DNA from: Faecalibacter macacae
GTDB lineage: Bacteria; Bacteroidota; Bacteroidia; Flavobacteriales; Weeksellaceae
Direction of reading: 5' to 3'
NCBI RefSeq assembly: GCF_003687725.1
Contig: NZ_RDOJ01000006.1
Location: 62,001-126,000, forward strand
Length of the DNA: 64,000 bases
Shown here: positions 52,730 to 60,505 of the stretch, piece by piece
Layout of the letters: each line of letters starts with the position of its first letter
How positions within the stretch are numbered: position 1 is the first letter of the stretch
The notes under the pieces: model-generated
What the model saw: only the letters and a program-made list of their open reading frames with translations
Told to the model about the DNA's origin: nothing
The model's database searches: none
Position numbers and translations under genes: made by a program

Positions 52730-53236
52730 TTATAAAGCTTTTATTACTTTATCGTTAATGTTATAATAGTTAATTACATCGTCGTAATTTTCATAATTAA
52801 TTCCATTTGCAGATCTTCCAAAGTTAGCAGGAATAACAACTACTCTAAATGTTTGATTTCTGATAAATTCAGATCCAGTTAAGTCAAAGGTTCCTCCAGC
52901 ATAAATTGTAATATCATTTACAGTGAAATCAAAAGTATAATCAACTTCATTTCCGTCAGATAAATAATACGTTTTAGGTAAAAGTTCCCAAACTGGATTA
53001 CCGTTAGCAGTTGCAGATTGTCTGTAGATTAAAACTACATCACTGCTATATAATGGTACTTGAAATTGTCTAAAAATATTGTAACCATTATTATCGTAAG
53101 TAAAGTTTACATTTTTGATGTCGTATACAGAAGAAATTGTATCAGTATCTTGTGTATAATTATCATCGTCAGTTGTACAACTCACTACAAATACACTAAA
53201 AAGTGCAATTAAAAATAAGGGTAGTAATTTTTTCAT
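52730..53236 (-). CDS. Hypothetical lipoprotein
   Basis: This is a 168-residue predicted lipoprotein of unrecognised family. The ATG at 53236 (MKKLLPLFLIALFSVFVVSC, Cys20) gives the better signal; an in-frame ATG at 53254 adds six residues. After the Cys comes the acidic stretch TTDDDNYTQD typical of surface-exported Bacteroidota lipoproteins. The body is beta-rich, with paired Tyr/Asn strands (IKNVNFTYDNNGYNIFRQFQ, VVLIYRQSATANGNPVWELL, VDYTFDFTVNDITIYAG), and ends with NFGRSANGINYENYDDVINY. No catalytic motif is seen. It stands alone and shares its terminator with the GHL10 gene. Confidence 0.75.
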   Translation of the reverse strand: MKKLLPLFLIALFSVFVVSCTTDDDNYTQDTDTISSVYDIKNVNFTYDNNGYNIFRQFQVPLYSSDVVLIYRQSATANGNPVWELLPKTYYLSDGNEVDYTFDFTVNDITIYAGGTFDLTGSEFIRNQTFRVVVIPANFGRSANGINYENYDDVINYYNINDKVIKAL

Positions 53237-53355
53237 ATTGTAAATTTTTTTCAAATATAATTCAAACCTTATACCAAATAATATTATTTATTATAATTAA
53301 ATTAGAATTTACACGTTATTACGTTTTTAATCATGGCTTATAATTATTTACGATT

Positions 53356-54378
53356 ATGAAATATTTGTTTTTATTATTATCTAGTTTTTCGCTAGCTCAA
53401 ACATATAAAGTTTTAAATGAAGAAAAATCCGATGTTAGTTTTCGTGGCTTAGCGGTAGAATCAGCAACTAATTTTGTAGTTTCTGGATCTAAAAATACAA
53501 TTGGTAGAACTACAGATGGAGGTAAAACATTTAAATGGATCAATCCAACGGTTGTTGAAAATAGAGATTTTCGTGATATAGAAGTGTTGGGAAAAGATAC
53601 GTATTTAGCTATTGGGATTGACGCGCCAGCCTATATTATTTTAACAAAAGATGGTGGGAAAACGTGGAACAAAGTGTATGAAAATACTCAGAAAGGAATC
53701 TTTTTAGATGCAATTCATTATAACCCAAAAACAAAACAAATTATCGTATTAGGAGATCCAATTGAAGCTGGTAAACCTTTTGTTTTAACCTCTACAAGTA
53801 CAGATCCAACGAAATGGACAATTGCAAAATCTTTAATGAATCAAGGTTTACGTCTTAAAAATCCAAAAGAAGCATTTTTTGCTTCAAGTGGTAGTAATTT
53901 ATATGCAGACGATAAGCAAGTGTTAATCGTTTCTGGTGGAGCAGCATCTAATCTTTATCGTTATACACCAAAAGGTGGGCAGTTGTATACATTAGAAAAA
54001 ACAGCTTCTACCAATTCAGGAATCAATGGTATGGCATACGATGCAACGAATAATGTTGGATATTTAGTAGGTGGAGATTATACAAAACCTAATGAATCGA
54101 AGTATAATTTGTATAAATTTAAAATTAATGCTACAACAAATAAAATTGAATTTATTGATTCGTGGAAATATCCTGAAGGATATAAATCAGGTGTAACAAT
54201 CTTAAGTAAAGATAAGGTTTTAGTTTGCGGCTATTCAGGGGTTGATTATTCTTCTGATGGTGGTCACAATTGGAAAATCATAACAAAAGATAGTTACAAT
54301 ACTTGCAATGCCTCTCCTGATAAAAAATCGGTTATTTTGGTCGGTAATAAAGGTAAAATCGGAAAGGTTACTTTATAA
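53356..54378 (+). CDS. Exported beta-propeller protein with Asp-box (BNR) repeats
   Basis: This 340-residue protein has a short signal (YLFLLLSSFSLAQ). At least three Asp-box turns of the form S/T-x-D-G-G-x-x-W/F are visible: GRTTDGGKTFKW, LTKDGGKTWNKV and YSSDGGHNWKII, spaced as in a six- or seven-bladed propeller. The overall pattern (FRGLAVESATNFVVSGSKNT at the start, GNKGKIGKVTL at the end) matches 'oxidoreductase' or YCF48-like propellers of Bacteroidota. No sialidase Arg triad is apparent, so enzyme activity is doubtful. It probably works as a binding or assembly protein in the periplasm. It is monocistronic, with a terminator behind. Confidence 0.75.
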   Translation: MKYLFLLLSSFSLAQTYKVLNEEKSDVSFRGLAVESATNFVVSGSKNTIGRTTDGGKTFKWINPTVVENRDFRDIEVLGKDTYLAIGIDAPAYIILTKDGGKTWNKVYENTQKGIFLDAIHYNPKTKQIIVLGDPIEAGKPFVLTSTSTDPTKWTIAKSLMNQGLRLKNPKEAFFASSGSNLYADDKQVLIVSGGAASNLYRYTPKGGQLYTLEKTASTNSGINGMAYDATNNVGYLVGGDYTKPNESKYNLYKFKINATTNKIEFIDSWKYPEGYKSGVTILSKDKVLVCGYSGVDYSSDGGHNWKIITKDSYNTCNASPDKKSVILVGNKGKIGKVTL

Positions 54379-54398
54379 CCAAATTCAAATCTAAATAT

Positions 54399-54426
54399 AA
54401 ATCCAGCTTTACGGCTGGATTTTTTT
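54399..54426 (+). terminator. Terminator of the propeller gene
   Basis: ATCCAGC (54401-54407) and GCTGGAT (54414-54420), extended by A/T pairs, loop TTTACG, with a T run to 54427. It begins about 20 bases after the stop. Confidence 0.85.
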
Positions 54427-54541
54427 ATTTCAATTACTTTAAACTATTTTAATTTATTGTTTTGATGCGTATTATCTATTTTAAATTCATATTTATTAAA
54501 CATTTTTTTATCTAAATTAGATAGTATAAAATCCAAGCAAT

Positions 54542-54988
54542 ATGAAAATTACAGCTCAAGCAAGTATACAGATTTTAAGACCTATTCACGAAGTGTATGA
54601 AGCGATTATCATGCCTGATAAAATGAGTACTTATTTTATTGAATCTTCATCTGGTCAGTTAGAAGCATATAAAACTGTGATTTGGAAATTTCCTGAATTC
54701 AATGATACTTTTCCTGTGACTGGAATTTTAATGAAACCCAATGAATATATTTCGTTCGATTGGAGTGGTGGCGAAGATAATATGATGGTTGAAATTTATC
54801 TTGAAAAATTTGGAGAAGATTTTACAGTTATCAATGTCATCGAACACGAATTTAATTCGGATAAAGAAGGCATCGAACAAGCGATGCGACAAACTGGTGG
54901 TTGGGCTAATTTCTTGGCTTGTATGAAAGCGAGTTTAGAGTATGGAATCAATCTTCGTACAGGTGCTTTTGATTTTATGAAACCTTAA
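54542..54988 (+). CDS. SRPBCC (AHSA1-like) domain protein
   Basis: This single START-like ligand-binding domain of 148 residues begins ITAQASIQILRPIHEVYEAI, with the conserved 'P..VYEAI..P..MS' lead. GILMKPNEYISFDWSGGED lies in the central strand region, then VINVIEHEFNSDKEGIEQ. The C-terminal helix GGWANFLACMKASLEYGIN closes the cavity. Such proteins bind hydrophobic ligands or chaperones. It is the first of six small genes in a row on the same strand, with gaps of at most 30 bases, likely one transcript: SRPBCC, broken VOC, DUF1801-YdeI, DUF1801, DUF2461, PhnB-like. No ligand can be named. Confidence 0.82.
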   Translation: MKITAQASIQILRPIHEVYEAIIMPDKMSTYFIESSSGQLEAYKTVIWKFPEFNDTFPVTGILMKPNEYISFDWSGGEDNMMVEIYLEKFGEDFTVINVIEHEFNSDKEGIEQAMRQTGGWANFLACMKASLEYGINLRTGAFDFMKP

Positions 54989-55012
54989 AATTGATAAAAT
55001 AAACTACTATAA

Positions 55013-55408
55013 ATGGCTGAAAACACGAATAATTTCGGTAAAATACTTTGGTCTGATTTAACAGTTGAAAATGCTGATGAAATCAAAAATTTCTACAAAG
55101 AAGTTGTTGGTTGGGAAGAAAATACTGTACCGATGAAAGATGGCGAGGAGGATTATGTAGATTACGGAATGGGAAATAATGGCGAAGGTTCTGCCGGAAT
55201 TTGTAATAAGCGTGGTAAACATAGTCATTTACCTTCGTAATGGATCATGTACATCAATGTAGAAAATGTTGAACATTCTTTGAGTAAGGTGATTGAATTA
55301 GGTGGGAAATTGATTCATGAAGCTCGTAAAAAAGATGGATCTTATTTTTATGTAATAGTTGAAGATCCAGCTGGTGCAGTTTTCGGTTTAGGAAATTTTA
55401 ATGCTTAA
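55013..55408 (+). pseudogene. VOC family (glyoxalase-like) gene with an internal stop
   Basis: The frame begins with NNFGKILWSDLTVENADEIK and runs to a TAA at 55238-55240 after 75 codons. It then continues open, in the same frame, to 55408 (WIMYINVENVEHSLSKVIE, DPAGAVFGLGNF). Both parts together are a normal VOC protein of about 131 residues with two paired beta-alpha-beta units. The stop lies where homologues have PxQW; CAA changed to TAA would explain it by a single base. Either the gene is lost, or two fragments are made. It sits in the small-domain gene row between the SRPBCC and DUF1801-YdeI genes. Confidence 0.75.
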
Positions 55409-55411
55409 TTG

Positions 55412-56341
55412 ATGACGCAAACTTTTTCAACTATCGAGGAATATATTGCAACTTTTGAAGGTGATAAAAAAACTATTCTTCAATCGATTTCAGATTTTGT
55501 CCAAAAGATAGTTCCTGAGGCAAAAGCTATTATTAATTATAAAATGCCAACATATAAGCTAAATGGAAATTTAATTCATTTTGCTATGTTTAAAAATCAT
55601 GTAGGAATTTATCCTGGTGATGAAATGATTGTACATTTTAAAGAAGATCTAAAGGCTTATAAAATAACAAAAGGAACAATTCAACTTCCATTAGACCAAG
55701 ATATCCCTTTTGATTTACTTGAAAAAATAATTCTTTATAAAGCTGAAATTTTAAAAGACAAAGAAGTTCCAGATTGGAAAAAATACCACGATCAATATGC
55801 AGATATTACTGAAAAATTAGTCGAAATTGTTTCTAAAACTGATTTAGTAAGAGAGTTTAAATGGGGCGGAGATATTTATACTTACAACGGTAAAAATGTT
55901 TTAGCTTTTAGTGGATTCAAAAATCATTATTCGTTATGGTTTCATAATGGAGTTTTCTTAGAAGATAAAGCAAAAGTTTTGATGTCTGCTAATGAAGAAA
56001 AAACAAAAGGATTACGTCAATGGCGTTTTAAAACATTAGCAGATTTAGATGAAAAATTAATTGAAAAATATATCAAAGAAGCAATTCAGATTGCTAAAGA
56101 TGGTAAAGAACTAATCATAGAAAAAGCTCCACCAAAAGAACCGCAAGGTATTTTAAAATATGCTTTAGAAGAGGATCAGGATTTTAGTTTAGCTTTTTTC
56201 GCTTTAACTCCAGGTAGACGAAAAGATTACATTGAATACATAGACGAAGCAAAACAAGAAAAAACCAAAATAACGAGGTTGGATAAAATTAAACCCTTGA
56301 TTTTGGACGGAAAAGGATTAAACGATAAATACAAAAGCTAA
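55412..56341 (+). CDS. DUF1801-YdeI/OmdA fusion protein
   Basis: This cytosolic protein of 309 residues joins two related units. Residues 1-115 are a DUF1801 domain of the YdhG type (IEEYIATFEGDKKTILQSI, IINYKMPTYKLNGNLIHFA, HVGIYPG). Residues 120-309 match the YdeI type: a second DUF1801-like domain (FKWGGDIYTYNGKNVLAF, NHYSLWFHNGVFLED), then an OmdA-like C-terminal helix region (FALTPGRRKDYIEYIDEAKQ). An ATG at 55412 is used; a TTG one codon earlier is less likely. It overlaps the next gene by one base (TAATG). Some YdeI/OmdA relatives have been tied to envelope or peptide-stress responses; function here is unknown. Confidence 0.82.
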   Translation: MTQTFSTIEEYIATFEGDKKTILQSISDFVQKIVPEAKAIINYKMPTYKLNGNLIHFAMFKNHVGIYPGDEMIVHFKEDLKAYKITKGTIQLPLDQDIPFDLLEKIILYKAEILKDKEVPDWKKYHDQYADITEKLVEIVSKTDLVREFKWGGDIYTYNGKNVLAFSGFKNHYSLWFHNGVFLEDKAKVLMSANEEKTKGLRQWRFKTLADLDEKLIEKYIKEAIQIAKDGKELIIEKAPPKEPQGILKYALEEDQDFSLAFFALTPGRRKDYIEYIDEAKQEKTKITRLDKIKPLILDGKGLNDKYKS

Positions 56342-56802
56342 TGCAATATACAGCAACAAATGCACAAGAATATTTTGATGGAATTCCAGAAGAGCGTAAA
56401 GCAGGTTTCGAGAAATTATATCAAACCATAAAAGAGAATTTACCTTCTGGTTTTTCCGAGCATGTAAGTTATGGACATATCGGATTTGTAGTTCCGTTTA
56501 CTACTTACTCAAAAGGATATCATTGCGATGCTTCTCAACCTTTACCTTTTGTAGGAGTTGCTTCTCAGAAAAATCATATAGCGGTTTATCACATGGGAAT
56601 TTACATGAATCCAGAAATTTTAGATTGGTTTGTAACTGAATTTCCAAATCATTCTAAAAAGAAATTAGACATGGGGAAAAGTTGTATTCGATTCAAGAAA
56701 GTAGAGGATATTCCATACGATTTAATTGCTGAATTGTCAACTAAATTCACGGTAGATGATTATGTAAATTTGTACGAAAGTCTTTTAAAACCTAAAAAAT
56801 AA
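56341..56802 (+). CDS. DUF1801 domain protein
   Basis: A stand-alone DUF1801 domain of 153 residues. Landmarks are GIPEERKAGFEKLYQTIKEN at the start, EHVSYGHIGFVVPFTTYSKG, QKNHIAVYHMGIYMNP, and the final GKSCIRFKKVEDIPYDLIAE. It differs from the domains of the upstream fusion gene in having a longer middle segment, and resembles the family's iron-chaperone-like (frataxin-fold) proteins. No metal ligands are evident. It starts at the last base of the previous gene and ends 3 bases before DUF2461, so translation is coupled. Confidence 0.82.
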   Translation: MQYTATNAQEYFDGIPEERKAGFEKLYQTIKENLPSGFSEHVSYGHIGFVVPFTTYSKGYHCDASQPLPFVGVASQKNHIAVYHMGIYMNPEILDWFVTEFPNHSKKKLDMGKSCIRFKKVEDIPYDLIAELSTKFTVDDYVNLYESLLKPKK

Positions 56803-56805
56803 GTA

Positions 56806-57462
56806 ATGACAAATTTGTTCGATTTTCTACATCAATTAGAGCGAAATAATAACAGAGAATGGTTTACAGAAAATAAACCAGCCTATGAAATTGCTAAAAA
56901 GGAGGCGGATACAATTTTTGAAGAAGTTTATGAAGCTTTGTCAGAAATAGAAGCTTTGCAACCTTTAAAAAAATATCGTATTTATCGTGATGTTCGATTT
57001 TCTTTAGATAAAACACCTTATAAAACTCATTTTTCAGCTTTTGTTGGTCGTAAAAAACCGAAAGATAGAGGTGGTTTTTATATTCATTTTGAAAATGGAA
57101 ATTGTTTTATCGGAGGAGGATTTTGGGGACCTGAAAAAGACGATTTATTTCGAATTAGAAAAGCCATTGATTCGTCATCTGAATTAGAAAAATTATTAAA
57201 TGATAAAAAGTTAGTAAATGCTTTTGGAGAATTATATGGAGATGAATTAAAAACTGCTCCTAAAGGTTTTCCGAAAGATCATGCTCGTATTCATCTTTTA
57301 AGAAAGAAACAATTTTTATTGATCAAGAAGTTTGAAGATGATGAAATTTTTCAGTCAGATTTTCCTCAAAAAGTAGTAGACGCATATCAAATTTTATTAC
57401 CATTTTATCATTACATGACTGAAGTTTTAACGATAAATGAAAATGGAGAATCTTTAATCTAA
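56806..57462 (+). CDS. DUF2461 (TIGR02453) family protein
   Basis: This 218-residue cytosolic protein has the full DUF2461 pattern: FDFLHQLERNNNREWFTENK at the N-terminus, YRIYRDVRFSLDKTPYKTHF in the middle, GGFYIHFENGNCFIGGGFWG and LKTAPKGFPKDHARIHLLRK towards the end. No catalytic site or cofactor site is established for this family, though it is widespread and often near DUF1801 genes, as here. The conserved Trp, Arg and Lys/Asp clusters suggest a substrate-binding pocket. It follows the DUF1801 gene by 3 bases and precedes the PhnB-like gene by 27. Confidence 0.88.
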   Translation: MTNLFDFLHQLERNNNREWFTENKPAYEIAKKEADTIFEEVYEALSEIEALQPLKKYRIYRDVRFSLDKTPYKTHFSAFVGRKKPKDRGGFYIHFENGNCFIGGGFWGPEKDDLFRIRKAIDSSSELEKLLNDKKLVNAFGELYGDELKTAPKGFPKDHARIHLLRKKQFLLIKKFEDDEIFQSDFPQKVVDAYQILLPFYHYMTEVLTINENGESLI

Positions 57463-57489
57463 AATACAAAACCACATAAAAGTATTACA

Positions 57490-57948
57490 ATGGCTAAAAT
57501 TCATGCTTATTTAAATTTTAATGGAAACTGTGCTGAGGCATTTAGTTTCTATGAAGGCGTTTTCAACACAAAGAATGTTGGAATTTATAAAATGGGAGAT
57601 ATGCCTCCGATGGAAGGAGCGCCTGCTATTCCAGATTCGGCAAAGGAAAAAGTAATGCATACAGCACTTTTTATCAATGAAACTACAATGATTATGGGTT
57701 CTGATGTAGTTCCAGAATTTGGACATCAGTACCAAGCTGGTAATAATGTCTATGTGATGTTAGATACCGAAACGGCTGAAGAAGCAAAATCGATTTATGA
57801 AAAATTATCCGTAAATGCGCAACGAATGGAAATGCCTTTGGGAGAGCAATTTTGGGCTGAATTGTATGCTTCGTTTGCAGACCAATTCGGAATTAATTGG
57901 ATGATTCATTTCGAAGGAAATAAAGCACAAAAATGCGAAGATGAATAA
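57490..57948 (+). CDS. PhnB-like VOC family protein
   Basis: This 152-residue VOC-fold protein of the PhnB/3-demethylubiquinone-methyltransferase-like type has AYLNFNGNCAEAFSFYEGVF at the start, MGDMPP, VMHTALFINETTMIMGSD, GNNVYVMLDTETAEEAKSIYE, and the final WAELYASFADQFGINWMIHF. The position-specific metal ligands of glyoxalases are not evident; in this subgroup the metal site is often lost. It is the last of the small-domain row, with a strong terminator behind it. Ligand unknown. Confidence 0.87.
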   Translation: MAKIHAYLNFNGNCAEAFSFYEGVFNTKNVGIYKMGDMPPMEGAPAIPDSAKEKVMHTALFINETTMIMGSDVVPEFGHQYQAGNNVYVMLDTETAEEAKSIYEKLSVNAQRMEMPLGEQFWAELYASFADQFGINWMIHFEGNKAQKCEDE

Positions 57949-57950
57949 TT

Positions 57951-57981
57951 AAAAATCCCCTCAAGAATTGAGGGGATTTTT
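57951..57981. terminator. Bidirectional terminator, PhnB-like gene / DUF805 gene
   Basis: AAAATCCCCTCAA (57952-57964) and TTGAGGGGATTTT (57968-57980) form a perfect 13-base stem with loop GAA and a T run on plus. The minus-strand DUF805 gene stops at 57983. Confidence 0.9.
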
Positions 57982-57982
57982 T

Positions 57983-58330
57983 TTAGTTGTTACCTAGCTC
58001 TTCTAAATTAAGTGCTGTATTACCAATTCCTTTCGGATTTTCTCCATATTCGTTTTCTCCATGTTCACCATCTCCGAATAACATCCATAATCCATAAAAC
58101 GGGATTAATTGATACCACCCACTATTACCTCTATCGTGGCATCTTTTCGCTCCTTGCGCAATAATAAACCAAACGAATGGTACATATAAAATAATTGCTA
58201 TCCAAACTAAAGATTCATTTATTTCTAATAGAATTGATGGTATAATACATATTATAGCATATATAATGTAGGAAAGTCCGTACTCTAATCTTCTAATTCT
58301 TCCTTCAAAAGAAAATGGGTTTTTAAACAT
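57983..58330 (-). CDS. DUF805 membrane protein
   Basis: This 115-residue membrane protein starts with the family signature MFKNPFSFEGRIRRLEYGLS (ATG at 58330); an upstream in-frame ATG at 58366 lacks it. Hydrophobic segments YIIYAIICIIPSILLEI and WIAIILYVPFVWFIIAQGAK follow, then the conserved RCHDRGNSGWYQLIPFYGLW and LFGDGEHGENEYGENP. DUF805 proteins are common in Bacteroidota and Proteobacteria; no function is proven. It is a single gene on minus, convergent with the small-domain row and divergent from the ligase gene. Confidence 0.85.
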   Translation of the reverse strand: MFKNPFSFEGRIRRLEYGLSYIIYAIICIIPSILLEINESLVWIAIILYVPFVWFIIAQGAKRCHDRGNSGWYQLIPFYGLWMLFGDGEHGENEYGENPKGIGNTALNLEELGNN

Positions 58331-58520
58331 ATTATTGATTTTTATATATTTAAATCTTTTATGCAATAATGTATAAAAGATTTAAATATATGATTAAAAT
58401 CGTATAATTTGATTTATTTTTCTTCATTCAAAACAATTCTCGATATTGTTAAATAAGACTTAAATGTCTTTTTTTACAATAATAATTTGCCGAAATTTGA
58501 TTTTTATACAAAATCATCAA

Positions 58521-60287
58521 ATGAAAAATCCAACTAGAGTTTTCGACCTTCCTTATTTTCAATTAAAAAAATACAACGAAATTGATATCTTCAGTTCCAA
58601 AACTGATGGTACTTGGCAAGGAATCAAAACAAAAGACTTCATTCAACGTGTAAATAACATTTCAAAAGGTTTATATGCTTTAGGTGTTCGTCCAAACGAT
58701 AAAGTTGCAATGATTAGCGAAAATCGTTTAGAATGGAATTTAGTTGATTTTGCAATACAGCAAATTGGTGCTGTTGTAGTAGCTGTATATCCAAATATTT
58801 CGGATAATGATTATGAGTATATTTTTAATCATTCCGAAATTAAATATTGCTTAGTTAGCAACGATTCTTTATATCAACGTCTTTTAAATCTAAAGGATAA
58901 AATTCCTACGTTAAAAAACGTTTTTACATTTAATTCTTATCCACATATTCCGCATTGGTTTGATATGATTAAGGAAGGAATTCATGTGGAAGATGCAATT
59001 TTAGATGATTTAAAAGCGAATGTCAAAACAGATGATTTAGCAACTATCATTTATACTTCTGGTACAACTGGCGATCCCAAAGGAGTTATGTTAACGCATA
59101 AAAATCTTTTATCGGATGTTATTAGTTCAGAATATTCGTTTCCAATTACGGCTTACGATCGTGCATTAACTTTTTTACCTGCATGTCATGCCTACGAACG
59201 TGTTTTTCAATACGTTTATATCTACATGGGAGTTTCGATTTATTTTGCTGAATCCATGGAGGTAATTGGTGAGAATATGAAAGAAGTTAAACCTCATATT
59301 TTTTCTGCTGTTCCTCGTGTTTTAGAAAAAGTTTTTGATAAAATCATGGCAACTGGAGAGCAGTTAACAGGTTTAAAAAGAGCTTTATTTTTCTGGGCGA
59401 TTAAATTAGGTGAGCAATATGATGTAGATCAATCTAAACATTCAGCTTGGTATAAATTTCAATTGAATATTGCACGTAAATTAATCTTTTCAAAATGGAA
59501 AGATGCATTAGGTGGTAATATTAAAGGTGTAGCATCTGGTTCAGCTACTTTACAAGAGCGACTTTTAAAAATTTATTTAGCTGCCGGGATTCCAATTTGG
59601 GAAGGTTATGGTTTAACTGAAGCTGCGCCTTGTGTGTCTGTAAACTGTATTAAACGTGGAATTAAGATCGGAACTGTTGGTATTCCTTTAATCAATATTG
59701 ATGTAAAATTAGCTGAAGACGGAGAAATCTTAGTCAAAGGTGATAATGTAATGAAAGGGTATTTTAAAAATCCTGAAGCTACTGCTGAAGTGATTAAAGA
59801 TGGATGGCTACACACAGGTGATATTGGAGTATTTGAAGGGGAATTTTTAAAGATTATCGACCGTAAAAAGGAAATGTTTAAAACTTCTGGAGGTAAATAT
59901 ATCGTTCCACAACAGATCGAGAAAAAAATGGTTGAATCTAAATTCATAGAACAAGCCATGGTAATTGGTGAAGGAAAGCATTATCCTGTTGCTTTAATTG
60001 TACCTAGTTATTCTAATTTGTTGGATTGGGCGAAAGCTGATAATAACGATTTAATTAATTTACCAAAGAAAGAGTTTTTATTGCATGATAAAGTAATTGC
60101 TAAAATTCAGGCAGAGGTTGATTCTTCCAATAATTACTTCGGTAATTGGGAAAAAGTAAAACGATTTGGTATACTTCCTGAAGAATTTACAATAGAAACT
60201 GGCGAATTAACCCCAACGTTAAAACTGAAAAGAAAGATAATTTTAGAAAAATTTGATTCAGAGATTCAAAAAATATACGCTAAATAA
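58521..60287 (+). CDS. Long-chain fatty-acid--CoA ligase (AMP-forming), copy 1
   Basis: ATP-dependent activation of fatty acids to acyl-CoA. The start MKNPTRVFDLPYFQLKKYNE (ATG at 58521) is chosen by alignment with the two neighbours; the in-frame ATG at 58464 adds 19 hydrophobic residues. In 588 residues, the P-loop-like YTSGTTGDPKGVM is near 198, the A5-type motif GYGLTEAAPCVS near 370, the ATP/hinge region HTGDIG near 434 and DRKKEMFKTSGGKY near 450. The C-terminal LTPTLKLKRK carries the conserved adenylation Lys. No membrane segment is seen, so it probably acts at the cytosolic face of the inner membrane. First of three tandem homologues, each behind its own gap. Confidence 0.9.
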   Translation: MKNPTRVFDLPYFQLKKYNEIDIFSSKTDGTWQGIKTKDFIQRVNNISKGLYALGVRPNDKVAMISENRLEWNLVDFAIQQIGAVVVAVYPNISDNDYEYIFNHSEIKYCLVSNDSLYQRLLNLKDKIPTLKNVFTFNSYPHIPHWFDMIKEGIHVEDAILDDLKANVKTDDLATIIYTSGTTGDPKGVMLTHKNLLSDVISSEYSFPITAYDRALTFLPACHAYERVFQYVYIYMGVSIYFAESMEVIGENMKEVKPHIFSAVPRVLEKVFDKIMATGEQLTGLKRALFFWAIKLGEQYDVDQSKHSAWYKFQLNIARKLIFSKWKDALGGNIKGVASGSATLQERLLKIYLAAGIPIWEGYGLTEAAPCVSVNCIKRGIKIGTVGIPLINIDVKLAEDGEILVKGDNVMKGYFKNPEATAEVIKDGWLHTGDIGVFEGEFLKIIDRKKEMFKTSGGKYIVPQQIEKKMVESKFIEQAMVIGEGKHYPVALIVPSYSNLLDWAKADNNDLINLPKKEFLLHDKVIAKIQAEVDSSNNYFGNWEKVKRFGILPEEFTIETGELTPTLKLKRKIILEKFDSEIQKIYAK

Positions 60288-60292
60288 TTCAG

Positions 60293-60317
60293 AAGCTTCC
60301 AATTGGAAGCTTTTTTT
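60293..60317 (+). terminator. Terminator of ligase copy 1
   Basis: AAGCTTCC-AATT-GGAAGCTT (60293-60312), then a T run, directly after the copy 1 stop at 60287. It shows that copies 1 and 2 are separate transcription units. Confidence 0.88.
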
Positions 60318-60505
60318 ATCTGTCTTGATTAAATAAAATCATTTTAATATTATTTATTATTATCTCAATAATACTTACTAATATTGTTAATTAATTATGT
60401 ATTTAGAATAAAAAGGCATGAAATTTTAAAAATTTATTATTCTTGCATAGGAAAATTAAATTTTTAGTTGATATTTGTTTCTATCAAAACCATAAAGAAT
60501 TTATT

